Below, piece by piece: positions 10,669 to 21,924 of a stretch of DNA of 64,000 bases. A model generated the notes under the pieces. That model had not been told where the DNA came from. It did not search any database and worked only from the letters and a program-made list of their open reading frames with translations. Source of the DNA: Immersiella caudata (lineage: Eukaryota > Ascomycota > Sordariomycetes > Sordariales > Lasiosphaeriaceae). Numbering within the stretch: position 1 is the stretch's first letter; each line of letters begins with the position of its first letter. The stretch spans positions 2,232,001 to 2,296,000 of the forward strand of contig JAULSU010000006.1 of assembly GCA_030512335.1 (NCBI GenBank), given 5' to 3'. A program made the position numbers and the translations under genes.

Positions 10669-11986
10669 CTCTCCCGTTCTTTGCGCAAATTCTCTTACAC
10701 GGCGTTGCGTAGCAACCCCTCGAGGGTACCTTGGTCAAGACAGCGGGCTCTCATCGGTCGACCCCAGGGCAAATGCCCCTTTTGACCGGATGGCCCTCCT
10801 TGCATATTCCCCCTCCTTTTCCGCGCACGCCGGGGCTGGGTTTTGCGAGCAGAGCGTCGTCCTCGCAGGATGCGGCCAGGCATCATGGCCCGTCTCCCGA
10901 ACTCCCTTCTTTGCGTGCCGTCGCAATTGCGTCGGCGAGAGGGCGGGCGCCATTGGATTGACCAAACATTGACCACTGAGGCCCCGAGAGTGCCGTTGCG
11001 ACGGTGTGGAGTTGACGTCGAGATTGGCTGGTGATGCCGTGTCCTCGCTGGTCGCTGCAGCTTCAATTGGTCGTGCGACAATGCAGCCTGCACGCTGGCA
11101 ATGCAGAGCAATGCAGCGCAACGCCACGGTGCCCGAAACGAGCATGGGACGTGTTCGTCGGTCCCTTGCTTCGTTGGATGGCCGATCCACGCAAGTGCGA
11201 GGGAACAAAAATAAAGAAAATAAATTTTGTTGGGGGTGGTGTTGGGCCTCATGACGGAGACATAAACTGTTGGCTCCGGCTCAAACTTGTTCCAAGATGG
11301 GGGGTATGCCGCCAAGCAGGGACTTGCTTGAATTGGGATTGATTGAACCCACAGAACGGAAAGGGGGTGTAAATGAAACCATATGATGCCCACGTCTCGT
11401 TAGGGCTTGGTGATCATGTGGTCGCAACGGATGAGGTTTCGTGGCCGCATTGTGTGGTTTGAGTGCTTTGGGGACTTAGACGCAAGTGCGACAGTTCTTC
11501 AAGTGGTTGAGCTGACTGAGGCTGAATTCAACCCCATGGAACACGTAATATCAGCGGGAAAGGGGGGCCGAAGCTCGCACAGCCCGCGGGATCTCACAGT
11601 ATCCGACGAGTCAGCACATACATGTTGCTTGATGGAAATGGCAGTTTCACTCTCTTGCAACCTTGTTGTGAACACAAGTCTCTTTAGCAAGTAACGGTGG
11701 TTGGGACTACCGGGTAAGCAGTCAGATCTGGGGCACTGGCTCCTCATCGGCTCGAGCACTGGTACCTGCCAACACTGGTACCTGCCCACGTTCACCGCAT
11801 CAGAGTCGAGGAGGAAGCAGCAGGCAGCCTTCTAATTTGATGAGTGTCTAGAAACCTCCAGCATGCAGCAAAGGTGTGCCTGCTGGTCTGCAGGGCCAGT
11901 TCAATGTGAGGAATGTTAAGAAGTGAACTTTGCATTGACAAGTGTCGCCGTGCCCGGCGGTACCCATCCGACCTGAATTCAGGGGT
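10669..11986. other. Intergenic region upstream of the C2H2 gene
   Basis: 1.3 kb with no recognisable gene. It is the promoter side of the C2H2 gene and the 3' side of the hydrolase. It contains a short imperfect direct repeat at about 11755-11787 (cactggtacctgcc twice) and another around 11100-11115 (gcaatgcag / gcaatgcag). Open frames here lack any family signature. Confidence 0.4.
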
Positions 11987-12976
11987 TCAAGCCTTATACC
12001 TGCTGACCAATTGAAGCAGAGCAGCATCGACCTCCTTGGGATTGGTAGCGTTCAGGTAGTGTCCTCCCCCTTCAAGCATCGTGAGGGTCGTTTCCCTCGA
12101 TGAAGTGAACCACTTGATCTGCTCAACGGGAAGCGTCGTCCCGAAAGGCGCGTCATCGGTCCCCTTTTTCTTATTAGCGTCGATCCTTGCTCTCGAGGTT
12201 GGGAAATTCTCACCTGAAGCCAGTACACAGGACAAGTAACATCCCGCACCCGAAGAAGCAGCCCGTCTCTCTCAAGGAGACACGCAACCGCCATCTTGAG
12301 CTTCTTCCTCCCTTCATCCCCTGTGTAAACAGCCTTGAGCGTCTCCGTCCAGAACTGAATCACCTCCGCCGTCACGCCCGCGCCGAATCCAAGACTGCCC
12401 ACCATACCACACCAGACATCATCCACCACGAAATCAGGGGTAGGAGTTGTACTGCACCACTTCTCATAGAACGGGGTGAGCATCGTCTTCGCATCCCATG
12501 CGCCTCTACTGCGAGAGTCGGAGGACTCGTAGTCTATTGATGTACCCAACAGGACAAGGCCGAGGATCTGGTTTGCGTTAGCACCCCTGAACCCTTCTTG
12601 AACAGAGACTCACCCTCTCAGGAGCCAACAACGCCATCCTCACAACCATCCAACCCCCCTGACTCGTCCCCAACGCAAACGCCTTCTCGATCCCAAGCTT
12701 ATCCATCACCTGCAACGTCATAATGGCGGTATCCCAGCTGGTGAAGTGCTCCGTGGGGCAGCTCGTTGCGCCATGGCCGAGTGGTTCGATGGCGAGGAGG
12801 TTCACGGCGTTGGTGAGCTCGGTGTTGGTGAATTGGTCTTTGTAAAGGGAGAGAGTGGTACACATTGAGTTGATGAGGATGCAGGTGGGTTTGGTGGGGT
12901 CGTAGGGGGTGGCGAAGGCATAGCCAGCGGAGATACCGCCGAGGTGGGGGACGTTGAGGGTTGATGTGGCTGCCAT
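11987..12976 (-). CDS. Alpha/beta-hydrolase fold protein (297 aa, 3 exons)
   Basis: My model is complement(join(11987..12163, 12214..12567, 12614..12976)), with introns of 50 and 46 bp that keep frame. The fold is shown by the nucleophile elbow ALGTSQGGWM (Ser105 in G-x-S-x-G), the preceding strand/turn AIEPLGHGAT, and a C-terminal GGGHYLNATNP carrying the likely catalytic His (about residue 274) before the last helix. The acid residue is probably in the segment around DVTCPVYWLQGTDD. There is no signal peptide, so it is probably intracellular. The length (about 300 residues) is normal for small esterase, dienelactone-type or iminopeptidase-type hydrolases, but the substrate cannot be named. 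It stands alone, with no obvious pathway partner nearby. Confidence 0.85.
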
Positions 12977-13549
12977 GGTGACTTTAGATTCTTGAGAGGT
13001 TCTTGGGTTAGATTGAGTTGGATTGCCGAGATGGGAATTTGGAGATGGGATTCCGGGAGATAAATACCCTCCCCCCCTCTCTCTCTTCGGGTATTGAGAT
13101 GGATTTGTGTAACGCTAGAGGGAGCGACAGGGGTTGAGGTTACATGGGACAGAATGGTTTCACGCCGCCGGGACTCTAGGCTCAGAATAGGGAGGTCCGG
13201 TTGGTGGATTGGCAGTGGGTTTTCGTGTGCCCGATCATTGCTCCCGAGGCGAGTCGTGACGCAGGGACAGAGGGCGCTGCAGAGACCGAGGGACAAGTGC
13301 TGGGATCGGGGATACGATGACTTGCACCAGGGTTGTTGTCTTTGTATACTTGGTGCTCTCCCTACAAGGGATCGTTGTGGCAGGGCCGTCTTTGACTCGA
13401 ATTGTCTCGGCTGTGGCGATATCTGTGTACCCTGTCTGGATAGTGGTTGTCGGATAAGCAACTCCCACGGCCACCACGACGGTCTCACGTACCGCTAAGA
13501 AGTCGTAGTGGACAACCGACTACGCATCATAAAAGCCAACCGAGCGATT
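12977..13549. other. Upstream region of the hydrolase
   Basis: This holds the hydrolase promoter, with a pyrimidine-rich stretch just upstream (ccctccccccctctctctc at about 13067-13085). A minus-strand Thr-rich frame (13477-13235) may belong to the neighbouring low-complexity ORF but has no homology that I recognise. Confidence 0.35.
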
Positions 13550-14065
13550 CTAATAGTCGGTGTACGTCGCTGTAAGAGTGGTCGTGGAATCTTCTTGTGG
13601 CGGCGGCGACGTCTCTGGCCTGTCCAAATTTCCTGAAATCGTCGTCCGCGTCAACTCGGTGGTCTTGGACCAAATGGATACGCCACCGCTTTGCCATGAC
13701 ACGAAAAAGTGCGAGGTAGCAGTGCCGGCCACAATGGGATGGGGGCTATTGTTGGTGGAACGACCCACGTCGAGGGGCACCAGTAGGGTTACGACGACCA
13801 TCGTGATTGCCTGCGGCAGGCCATCGTGGGTTTGGGAGACTGTTGTGCGCGGCAATATCGGCATCGCGCGCTCCGATGGGCCCGTCACGAATTGCGCCGT
13901 GGCCAGCTCAGCGAGGTACGGGCTGGCGGTGAGGACGGCTGCGATGCGTGGTTGTTGCGTGGTTGTTGCGTGGTGGGTGGACCTGTGGTTGCCCCTCTTC
14001 GGGGTTCCCTCGAACCCTTTGGGAAGTTGCGTCTCTGTGTACTCTGGGCTTACCTGGTGACCCAT
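13550..14065 (-). CDS. Thr/Ser-rich ORF, possible remnant of a surface-protein gene
   Basis: The minus frame encodes about 171 residues rich in Thr, Ser and Pro, including LTASPYLAELATAQFVTG, VAGTATSHFFVSWQSGG and DSTTTLTATYTDY. This composition resembles fungal cell-wall or GPI-type proteins. There is no signal peptide at the start, and a further Thr-rich frame (TGYTDIATAETIRVKDGPAT, 13477-13235) lies beyond the stop in another frame, so an intact gene is not evident. The opposite strand is also open for about 166 codons. Confidence is low; a non-coding stretch with skewed composition is possible. Confidence 0.25.
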   Translation of the reverse strand: MGHQVSPEYTETQLPKGFEGTPKRGNHRSTHHATTTQQPRIAAVLTASPYLAELATAQFVTGPSERAMPILPRTTVSQTHDGLPQAITMVVVTLLVPLDVGRSTNNSPHPIVAGTATSHFFVSWQSGGVSIWSKTTELTRTTISGNLDRPETSPPPQEDSTTTLTATYTDY

Positions 14066-14195
14066 ATTGCAACCCGATTGGTCGCGGCATGTCTTCTCTC
14101 CCTGCCGGATAAACTGGACAGGTCGCGTAGGTGCTCATTTGACTTCCCATGTGGACCTCAATAGACATGGAACACGGCGATGCTGAATCCTCCGG

Positions 14196-15000
14196 CCTCG
14201 GCTGCTACGCCCCGCGCCGGCAACTCGTGGGAACAGCAAGATCACTAGGAATCAGTATAAGCTCTATCAGGACTTTCAGAAACTTGCACATGAGAATGAG
14301 GAGCTTAGGGGTGGGAAGTTCGCGGCTTTGCTCGACGCTGCGGTTGCCAGAATGCCAGAATGCCAGAATGCCCCAAGCATCCGACATTCGATTCACCGAC
14401 ACTACCAACCCGGACGTCCAGTCCGCTCTACCAGATCCATCGCACTTCTGTGAGGCTGATATCTACAAAGCTCTGAGCTGTCTTATGATGCATCCCAAGT
14501 TATCAATTCCAATCTTCAAGGACGATGCGGCACAACGGGACCCAAACCTCATCCTAGAGGCTCCACTTGCCATATCTGCGGCTGGTGGTCCCATCAAGAA
14601 TATCGCCATCTTTTTAGGCGACAATCTTCATCTCCCCTCCAGGTAGAGTAAGGACGCACTATGCCAGATGGCCCACGTCAGGCAACATGTGAACACTTTC
14701 CAGTACCTCTGCACGGCAACAATTGATCGGGGTCCAACTCCCCAGCTTCTAGAAGGCCTCGGTCGTCACATGGTCATGCCTTTCTATGGAGCCAATCTGG
14801 AGGACATCTGCATATCCAAGTGTTTAGGCGAATATAAGGAGTCATCGCGCCCCGAATTCCCGACATGCTCGACACCACCACTGTCTATCCAAAGCTGAGA
14901 AACATTTGCTCACACGATCTGGGCGATTTTTGAGAGCTTCTTCGCTGTGAATCGCTACGGGGGGGGTGGGTGATCCCGCAGCCTGACCTTCCTGGCCATA
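14196..15000 (+). pseudogene. F-box-family protein remnant, 5' truncated (copy 1)
   Basis: The sequence parallels the second copy at 16046-17516. Here QYKLYQDFQKLAHENEEL is followed by RGGKFAALLDAAVARMP; the second copy has KLHQGYQRLLL, ENEEPKGGKFAASLGAAM and LRMP. After ARMP the frame breaks at three tandem copies of the 8-mer agaatgcc (14349-14372). Removing two copies (16 bp) gives QASDIRFTDTTNPDVQS in frame. An in-frame TAG follows at 14644-14646, and after it the frame reads on (MAHVRQHVNTFQYLCTATID) until further stops near 14896. No F-box or N-terminal part is visible upstream. This is a decayed, truncated family member rather than a working gene. Confidence 0.6.
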
Positions 15001-15427
15001 GGTATGAGGAGGCCGAGGCACAAAGGGAAGCGCAGTTGGTGGAGGCACCATTCTATACCTTGGGAGACGAAGATGCAATCCTGCCTGGGGGAGTGGATGG
15101 TTGGCCCGGACTGATGCGGGGTCGGCCTAGTCGCAATTTGCAGCACGCCCGCCGAAGAATCTAATATGGGTTGAGAAACCGATTCTTGCAGAGCTGAGGG
15201 AAGGCAGCAGGCAAGGAGACGAGTTGAGAGAGGGGATGCTGGTGCAGGAGTAGTTATGTACCTAGTAAGCTGAATCTACTTGGCATTAATGACGAGATCT
15301 GAGAGCTCCAGACAATTGAAAATGACCTAAATTTGCACGGTGAGTTTGATGAAGTAGAGATGTGATTTGCAACGAATGAGTGGCAAAGGGCCCCGACAGT
15401 CGTCACCGGGGAACCTAAAAGTGTGTT

Positions 15428-15670
15428 TTAAAAAAACTTGAACGCTGCCATGGGCAATAGCGACGCAGAAGTCCAGTTGCTAAGCCTTCTTCGGACCGCA
15501 GCTACCCAGATCATGAAGAAGAGATTCCTTCGGTGCCGGAAGGTGGGGCCCCAGATGATGCCATCCGATTTCCGTACCGCAAGAATGGTCAGGTTCTTCA
15601 AGTTGAGATCAAACTTGGAATCCATAGAATTTCATCTGAGCACTGCAACTCTTGAAATTTCTTCCTTCAG
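15428..15670 (+). other. Short coding-like stretch of unknown origin
   Basis: One plus frame reads VAKPSSDRSYPDHEEEIP, then GGAPDDAIRFPYRKNGQV and LQVEIKLGIHRIS before a stop at about 15652. It looks like the end of a protein but lacks a start and any family match that I recognise. The neighbouring frames are also open. The rest of 15000-16045 holds no recognisable gene. Confidence 0.2.
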
Positions 15671-16045
15671 ACTTCACTTCCAGAGAGCAGTATTAATCAA
15701 CGGCCCCGGCTCCAGTCTCGCAGATTCTCTTCCTCCGTTCAACAAACTTCCGAGGCAACGTCTTTGGCAGCCTTCGCGACAACGTGGTTCGGCTTGGCAA
15801 CTTTCTGTTCGGCGTCAGTCGACATCCAAAGCCCTTCAATGCATATTTCGAGGGTATCACTACATCGTCAAGACCTTCAACAAATTTGAGTGACGCCGCC
15901 ATCGTATTCGGTAAAATGGCAGCAACGATGGAGGCAATCGCGCCTCACCAGAGCGCGCCTTAGCCCCGACGGTGAGTTATTTCATCATTCAAACGTAGAG
16001 CCGAGCTGTATGGAGACCGACCGCGACCCAGGCTGATTATAAAAA

Positions 16046-17516
16046 ATGTCGAACGAAGTTCTCCTTCGTATTCTCCAGCTTGTGGAGGGCTACGACGGCG
16101 AAGACCCTGCTGACGTCCGAAGACTGGGCCAAGTACAACATCGCCGACGTCCGCAGTTGCCGATATCCGCAGTTGCCGACTTGTTTGTCGCAAATTCTGC
16201 GACCTGGCTTCTGGGATGCTCGTCCGAAACATTCGCGTCGACCACCGTTACTCGTCGCTCCAGCGGCTGGAGGAGATTTCGCGCCACGAACTCATCTCAA
16301 AGGGAGTCCGCACCATAACGGTTAATTTGGTCTGCGTAGATCCCGCGTTCAACAGGTCAGCTGTGGCCTTTGCCACCCTGCCGCTCCGGCTTCTCGAGGT
16401 GGCGATAGACTACTACATTCCCCGTCAGCCCGGTCTCCCCGTCCTGCTTTCGACTGCTAGAGCCATCAGATGTTCCTTGATATGTTTTGTTCGCCACCAG
16501 CCGCAGGACGTATTGCCCTCCGACGGGCCTATCAGGCGCATACTCCTCCGGTACCGCACAGCGGAGACCTGCGATGCCCCTTGCGACCCCGACTCCGAGG
16601 AATATCAGGCAAACATGTTCCTGTTGAACAAGCTGCATCAGGGCTACCAGAGGCTGTTGCTTTGAGAATGAAGAACCCAAGGGCGGCAAGTTTGCCGCCT
16701 CGCTAGGCGCCGCGATGCTGAGGATGCCCTTGGCACGCGATCTTCGATTTGAAGACCCACACAGGCATTTCTCCCAGAGATTTCAGCTTGTCCCTCCCCA
16801 GCTACTCGAGTCTGGTGTCCACGGTGCTTTGAACGGTTTGATAAAACACACCCCTAAGCCTCTTTCCCATTCCTCAGACGCGCGCACCGACCCGGAGATA
16901 TGGGCACGATCCTGGACGTTGCAGCGGCCGCGGGTTCCGCCAACAGCATCAGCATCGACTTTCACAGCTCTGCTTCACTTCCGGAGTGGAACCAGGTCAC
17001 CCTGCTCCACTTGGCCAATGCCAAACAGTCATGGAGCCAATTCAGGTACTATCAGCTTAGAGACAGCCCCTCTGGCGTCGGCCGTCATACGGTCGTGCCT
17101 TTTGTGGGCCTGGTCTAGAGAGCCTAGACATCACCCTGGCAAGCGGTGCGTGGTCCATCTCGAACCAAATCAGCCACCTGGTCGACATCACCGCTGAATA
17201 CCCGAAGCTGAACCACATCCGCCTCGATGGAGTGTGCTTTACGCAAAAGGACCTGCTGTCGTTTCTTCTGCGTCAAGTCCCACAGACGCTGGACCTGCTT
17301 TGTATCTCGAGAGCCGAACTGCGAGATGCGAACTGGGGAGACGTCTTTGAAGCTCTCCGCGCCAAGTCCTACACGGCACTTGCGTGTTTTCAATTCTTAT
17401 TTGCCCGAGGCCGTAATGGTCAGGCAGTCCAGCAGCCTGCGAGGGATGAGATCGTAGCGTGTATAAAGGCAGGGATGTACGTCATCGGCAAGATAGATAG
17501 AAACCCTGCCTAGGGT
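16046..17516 (+). pseudogene. F-box protein, frameshifted (copy 2)
   Basis: It starts with MSNEVLLRILQLVEGYDGED, an F-box-like helix. The frame then shifts to DWAKYNIADVRSC and is broken by a tandem duplication of 16 bp (16147-16162 and 16163-16178). Deleting one copy gives VRSCRLVCRKFCDLASGM, which runs straight into MLVRNIRVDHRYSSLQRLEE and ISRHELISKGVRTITVNL, the usual continuation of a large Sordariomycete F-box family. A further 1-2 base shift lies at about 16664 (YQRLLL then ENEEPKGGKF). The C-terminal part is in other frames (LVDITAEYPKLNHIRLDG, CFTQKDLLSFLLRQVPQT), ending at 17513. Normally such proteins would be SCF ubiquitin-ligase substrate adaptors. With at least three shifts I call it a pseudogene. 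Confidence 0.7.
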
Positions 17517-18333
17517 GGTGGATGGGATTGACGGCCCTTCGATAACGAGCCATGAACATGGGGCCGCCAAAGGACTTTGGCGAGGCGGGAGAGATGGACC
17601 TGACACACAGCCGGGAGAAAAAGGGAGAGGCCTAGAGATGGACAGGGTGAGAGTTGGGTAGGAGTCATTGTAGAGGTTGCGAGCTAGACACCATAAGTTA
17701 ACGTCGAGTTCTTGAGGCCCATCTTGCATTCAGATGGGGCCTCTAGCCGGAAGAAGAGAGGGGCATCTGTCCTGTTCAGAAAAACACTACCTGGACATAC
17801 AAAATGTGTTTGGTTCGGATCCATTTGCATCGCCTGCATTGCAAATGACCTTGGCTACATCCTATGACGACTGGAATATAACTAGAAAGGCGTTGTTGGT
17901 ATCTGGAAGGGCCCTGGGCTAGGTACACTGCAAATGGTCTCATCTGAATTATAGAGGGCCTTGTGGCGATGTCAGATGGGGCTGCAGTGCATTATTTTAC
18001 CTACGAGGACAGGTAAAATGGGCTCCGTCATCAACCAAGGAAGGTTTCGATAAAATGCAAAAAGACATCAGAGGGGGATCTGCATGCCCTCATCTGGGAA
18101 AGGTAGGCTGGTGGGGGATGTTTAGAGGCAGACCAACGTCAACCGCGGGGAAGGGAGGACGGACAAAAGCTCCCGCCACGCAGCATGATGACCTGGGGTT
18201 GATTGTCATAAGCTCACTGTGGAATGCCATGACGTGCATTACTCATGAACACTGAGAAGAACGTTTGTTTGACATGTATATTACCGATTGATTGGGTTGG
18301 CACAAAAACCCCTGCTCCAACGAGCAGCTCTCT
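17517..18333. other. Intergenic region, nothing recognised
   Basis: Between the F-box relic (plus) and the 3' end of the DUF1992 gene (minus). Only short frames are open and none has a domain. I see no repeats of note. Confidence 0.4.
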
Positions 18334-20097
18334 TCATTTCGGTGCGCTCCACAAGTCTCTCCAGAATTGCTTCAACCCATAATGGGGAGCCGCGGAGTCG
18401 TATACTCGTGCTGTACCTCCGCCGCCACTCCCAAGCCGCTCAAACACGGCCCTCGGCCTGTTGAAGGGGTCGATGGTTGTCCTGTTCGGTTGGGCTGCTC
18501 TCTCCTTGATCGTGTTTGCCAGTTGAGGAGCTACCTCGGCAAAGCAGTTCTCAAGCTCTCGTTTGAGCGAGAAGTACGGCTTCTTCGCCAGCTCGGGTGC
18601 CATGAGGTTGTATGACCTGGTGATGGCGTTTAGGTTGGTGATGGCGAGTTCCATGTATGATCTCTCTGCTGCCTCCCATTCCGGATCTCGGAACGGCCGT
18701 GCAGCTACAGGCTCGGGCTCTTCCAAATTTTCAGGGACCTGCCCGCCGAGGTGGGCGAGCGTCCGAGGCTGTTGGCGTATGCTGACCATGACGGCGTCAT
18801 CAGTCGTATTTGTTGGGACGGATATCTCGTCGACGTTCTTGCGTCTCGGGTTGTAAATTTCTTCGGCTCGCGCATATGCCTCAGCCCGCTGCATCTTCTC
18901 CTGGAGAGAACCCCCTCGACTTGCAATGAGCCGCGTGGCATGTCTCCTCCAGTCATTCCGTAACCTAAGCCGGAAGACGCGGGCGGCTTTGAGAAGCTCC
19001 TGCTGTTTCTCAATCCACGGAGGAACGATCTCCTGCCTCTTGATCATCTTGTTCATGATGTACTCGGTCTTGCTCGTAATGTCAGTCGAAGCTCAAATGG
19101 ACGGAAGCCAGCCGGTCGAATAACAGCCGACTTACCGTGTCGATGAAGGGGTTGTCGGCGCGCGTATCCCGCTCGATGCCTTTCCCACGAGGGATGTTCT
19201 GTCCGCATCATCAGCATCAATTCAACTGCCAAGCCGCACCTCCCCACACACCTTAAATTGCCCCCTCGCAATCGCATCTTCGATCCTATCACACAGACCT
19301 CGTCAGTCCCAAGCTCTGGCCAACAGCGCAAACCATTAACGCGCCCACCTCTCATTCGCCAACGCCGACAACCCAGTCAACGTATTCGGCATCGCCCTCG
19401 CCCCCGGCTGAAACCTCTCCCTAAACTCCCTCTTCACCGACTCCCTCTCCGCCTCACTCAGCCCCTTCCCCTTCAGCCCCATCCCCGCATACGCCTGCGC
19501 CTTATCCCTCGCGCTCGCGGCCCTCGTACCCGGACTAACCACTGCTTCCCTCCTCATCCGCATATCCACCGGCTCCGGAACCACCGGCTTCCCTCTCAAC
19601 CCTGGCGTCAGCGGCTTCCTCGCATCGTTCAACATTCTTAGCACCGTATCCTCCGTCGTCTCCTCCCCATTCCACGGCTGCGACGCCGCTAGCCTTCTTG
19701 TTCCCTCCCCCGCGGCGTCGGGGACGCTACCACCCACACCGGCTTCTGCTATCGCGGCGGCGTTCTCGGGAACGAACCGTGCTTCGGCTAGCTTGTTCAG
19801 CAGCCGGGCCTTGAGCTCCTCGTCGAACCCCGCTTCCTCGATTGCTCTCCTCCCTGCGCGGCCGCCGGAGAGGAGCGCCTCCTCTGTTGCTTCTTCTATG
19901 CGGCGCGCCATTGGGCCTTTCTCACCATCGGGAGATCGAGCGGGAGCGTCGGAGGTAGCGGTGTCGGAGGAGGGGGCGGGGCGCGAGAGACGGACGGAAT
20001 GCGACAATTGTCGCGCGGGCGGGAGGTTTAGACAGCGGCTCGGATGCCGCAGCGCCCGGGTGCAACGGGCGCAGCGGGCGCAGAGGGTTGGGTTCAT
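18334..20097 (-). CDS. Mitochondrial DUF1992 / DNAJC28-like protein (about 526 aa, 4 exons)
   Basis: My model is complement(join(18334..19068, 19136..19198, 19252..19285, 19349..20097)), with introns of 53-67 bp and all junctions in frame. The two central exons are only 34 and 63 bp but encode the most conserved part: RIEDAIARGQFKNIPRGKG, then NPFIDTTEYIMNKMIKRQ and PPWIEKQQELLKAARVFR, which is the DUF1992 (DnaJ homologue subfamily C member 28 conserved) signature. The N-terminus MNPTLCARCARCTRALRH is Arg/Ala-rich without acids, as expected for a mitochondrial presequence; I chose this ATG rather than one 31 codons upstream. No J domain is visible. A C-terminal segment keeps Trp/Arg-rich helices (NHYGL-like motif AAPHYGLKQFWRDLW). 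The role is not defined here; a mitochondrial chaperone-linked function is inferred from the family name only. Confidence 0.88.
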
Positions 20098-20645
20098 GGT
20101 GATGCGGATTGGGAGAGAAGGAAAAGAGTGTGGGAGAAGGGAAGAGAGAGGAGGGTGGCGAGTGGAGGGAAATGTTGTTTCGCGCATCATGTTGCGAAGA
20201 TAATGGAGGTCGGATAGGCACAGTAATCTGGGGCCGTGCGCGCAACATACCCACCGTGTGGGTCACTATGCATCGAAACCCCTGAATCGCTTTGTTTTGT
20301 TTGTTGACCATTCCAGCATCGAGCCACACTGTTTGCGAGGGCTTTATTCTTGTGTACAATTCGTTGAAGGTTTTGAAAAGGTACCATGAGATATTGCATC
20401 TTTAAAGTGGCCACATCTCCCAACTCCTCGGGTCTGTCGACACAGAGCAAGCCGAAGAAGCGCTGATACCCCCACCAACCTCTCAACCGCTTCCGCGAGC
20501 CCAGGCACAAACTGTCGACTGTCCGGGCAAGTCGACATCGACCACCCCGACGCTAAATTGACCACCACCTCCGCATTGGTACCACGATATCACCGGCCAG
20601 GCGTTGGCGGGCTGCACGTCGCGAGAGTCCAGGTTTTGATGCGGA
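20098..20645. other. Upstream region of the DUF1992 gene
   Basis: This is promoter and 5' UTR sequence. The first 100 bp are purine-rich on the plus strand (gagagaaggaaaagag). No gene was recognised. Confidence 0.4.
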
Positions 20646-21155
20646 TCATTCCATTTCCAAAGGCGAAGTCAACCATCGCACCTCACAAAATCCGCCGCTT
20701 TGGCATTTATGCCAAGGTATCTCTCGCACAAGGATATCCTGCCAAAGATATATCTGCGCGCTGGTCCTCGCAACCTCACAGCCTTCCTCGAAGAGATTGA
20801 CATGACGTCCATTGTATCTCATCCCTTGGTGCATCTGATGGATATCCGTCCAGGCGAAGGGCGTGTTGTTCTTGGAACCCCATGTTAGCGGAAACTCAGC
20901 ACTGGTAGCGAAGACCCCCTTTCCCGAGCGCGCGGCTCTAAAGGCATCCAATGTCGCCTTGGGGAAGGCCATGTCGTGGTATTGAAAGGCTGTTAGCACT
21001 TGGCGGGGGTGCATATTCCGGCGAAACACGTGCATCCAGTGGTGGATAAGCCGGTGGGCCCCTGGGTCGTGTGCCACGGTGTTGAATGTGCGTTTTGATG
21101 TCACTTCTGCGCGGCATGCGCTCCATTAAAGCTGTCTGCCCATTGCGGATGCTCT
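20646..21155 (-). CDS. Unknown protein fragment
   Basis: The minus frame is open from about 21128 to 20646 and encodes MHVFRRNMHPRQVLTAFQ, ATSAEFPLTWGSKNNTPF, EEGCEVARTSAQIYLWQD and HKCQSGGFCEVRWLT. The residue mix, with many Trp, Phe and His, looks like folded protein. There is no clear start: the first ATG in frame is internal, and an upstream ATG (21159, MKSIRNGQTALMERMPRR) is in another frame. An upstream exon or a frameshift may be missing. I do not recognise the family. Confidence 0.35.
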
Positions 21156-21229
21156 TCATGTTGCCTTCTGAAAGTCAAATTCTGACAGCGGTCGTAAGAT
21201 GGATGGCTGATAGCTCGTTGATGTCGCCG

Positions 21230-21718
21230 TCACCATCTGAAGCGGGGTGATTGGGTGTCGCAATTCCGGTGGGCTTTAATGATATGTGCGATCACTTCCT
21301 CACAACCTGCCCGTGTCCCGAGTCCAAGTTGGATCATGGAGATGACTGTCTCGATGTTATGTGGGCCGAGGAGCCGGGTGGGAGCTTCAAGCCGGCGTCG
21401 CCGCCATGCAGCGAACCCCTCACCACCGGTGTGTCTCTCAGCGCAGAGCAGGCGGTCGGGGTATTCCTCTGAAGCTTCATCGATGAGCTTCTGACTAGGG
21501 GGGTTAGCCTTGAGTTCATGACACATAATCCAGGATGCCGCGTCCGCAGCGTCCGGCCTCGATAAAGCATCAAGAAAAGGCAGTAACAGTCGATAAGGCT
21601 CATCGCCGCTCTTTTCAGGCGGGTCTGCTGTACAGTGGTAGTCTGTAGTATCGTTATTCATGATCTGATGGAAGAAATGTGGAAGCTCAATCGGGGTGGC
21701 GGGGTGGCGGGGTGGCAC
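21230..21718 (-). CDS. Unknown protein of about 160 aa
   Basis: This minus frame encodes LPHFFHQIMNNDTTDYHC, GDEPYRLLLPFLDALSRP, ASEEYPDRLLCAERHTGG, then WRRRRLEAPTRLLGPHNI and ETVISMIQLGLGTRAGCE. It has an amphipathic helical character. The likely ATG is at about 21661 (MNNDTTDYHC) or 21718; the latter lies in a GGTGGCGG repeat (gggtggcggggtggcgggg at 21696-21714). It may be a small gene or the remnant of one. No family was recognised, and there are no membrane segments. Confidence 0.35.
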   Translation of the reverse strand: MPPRHPATPIELPHFFHQIMNNDTTDYHCTADPPEKSGDEPYRLLLPFLDALSRPDAADAASWIMCHELKANPPSQKLIDEASEEYPDRLLCAERHTGGEGFAAWRRRRLEAPTRLLGPHNIETVISMIQLGLGTRAGCEEVIAHIIKAHRNCDTQSPRFRW

Positions 21719-21924
21719 GGATGCGTGTGCTAGAATGTGTGTTGGGGATGTGTACCACCAGTTCCTGGAAAACCCAGGCCGTTGTGAACCAAGGTGCCGC
21801 CAGGACTTCCGTCTTCAACTCTTTGAATTCGTTCTGTTTCTAGACTTGTGTGGTGAATGTGGCTGCGGTATGTACGACCTGGGAAATGCGCGGCGTAGAG
21901 AAGGGGAGATGGATGATTATGTAG

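Noticed and set aside
11940..11995. Possible tRNA-like B-box (ggggttcaagcc)
   Set aside because: No matching A-box or cloverleaf upstream, and it overlaps the hydrolase 3' end.
13560..14060. Plus-strand 166-codon frame opposite the Thr-rich minus ORF
   Set aside because: Composition is Val/Cys/Trp-heavy with no domain or start context; it looks like the shadow of the minus frame.
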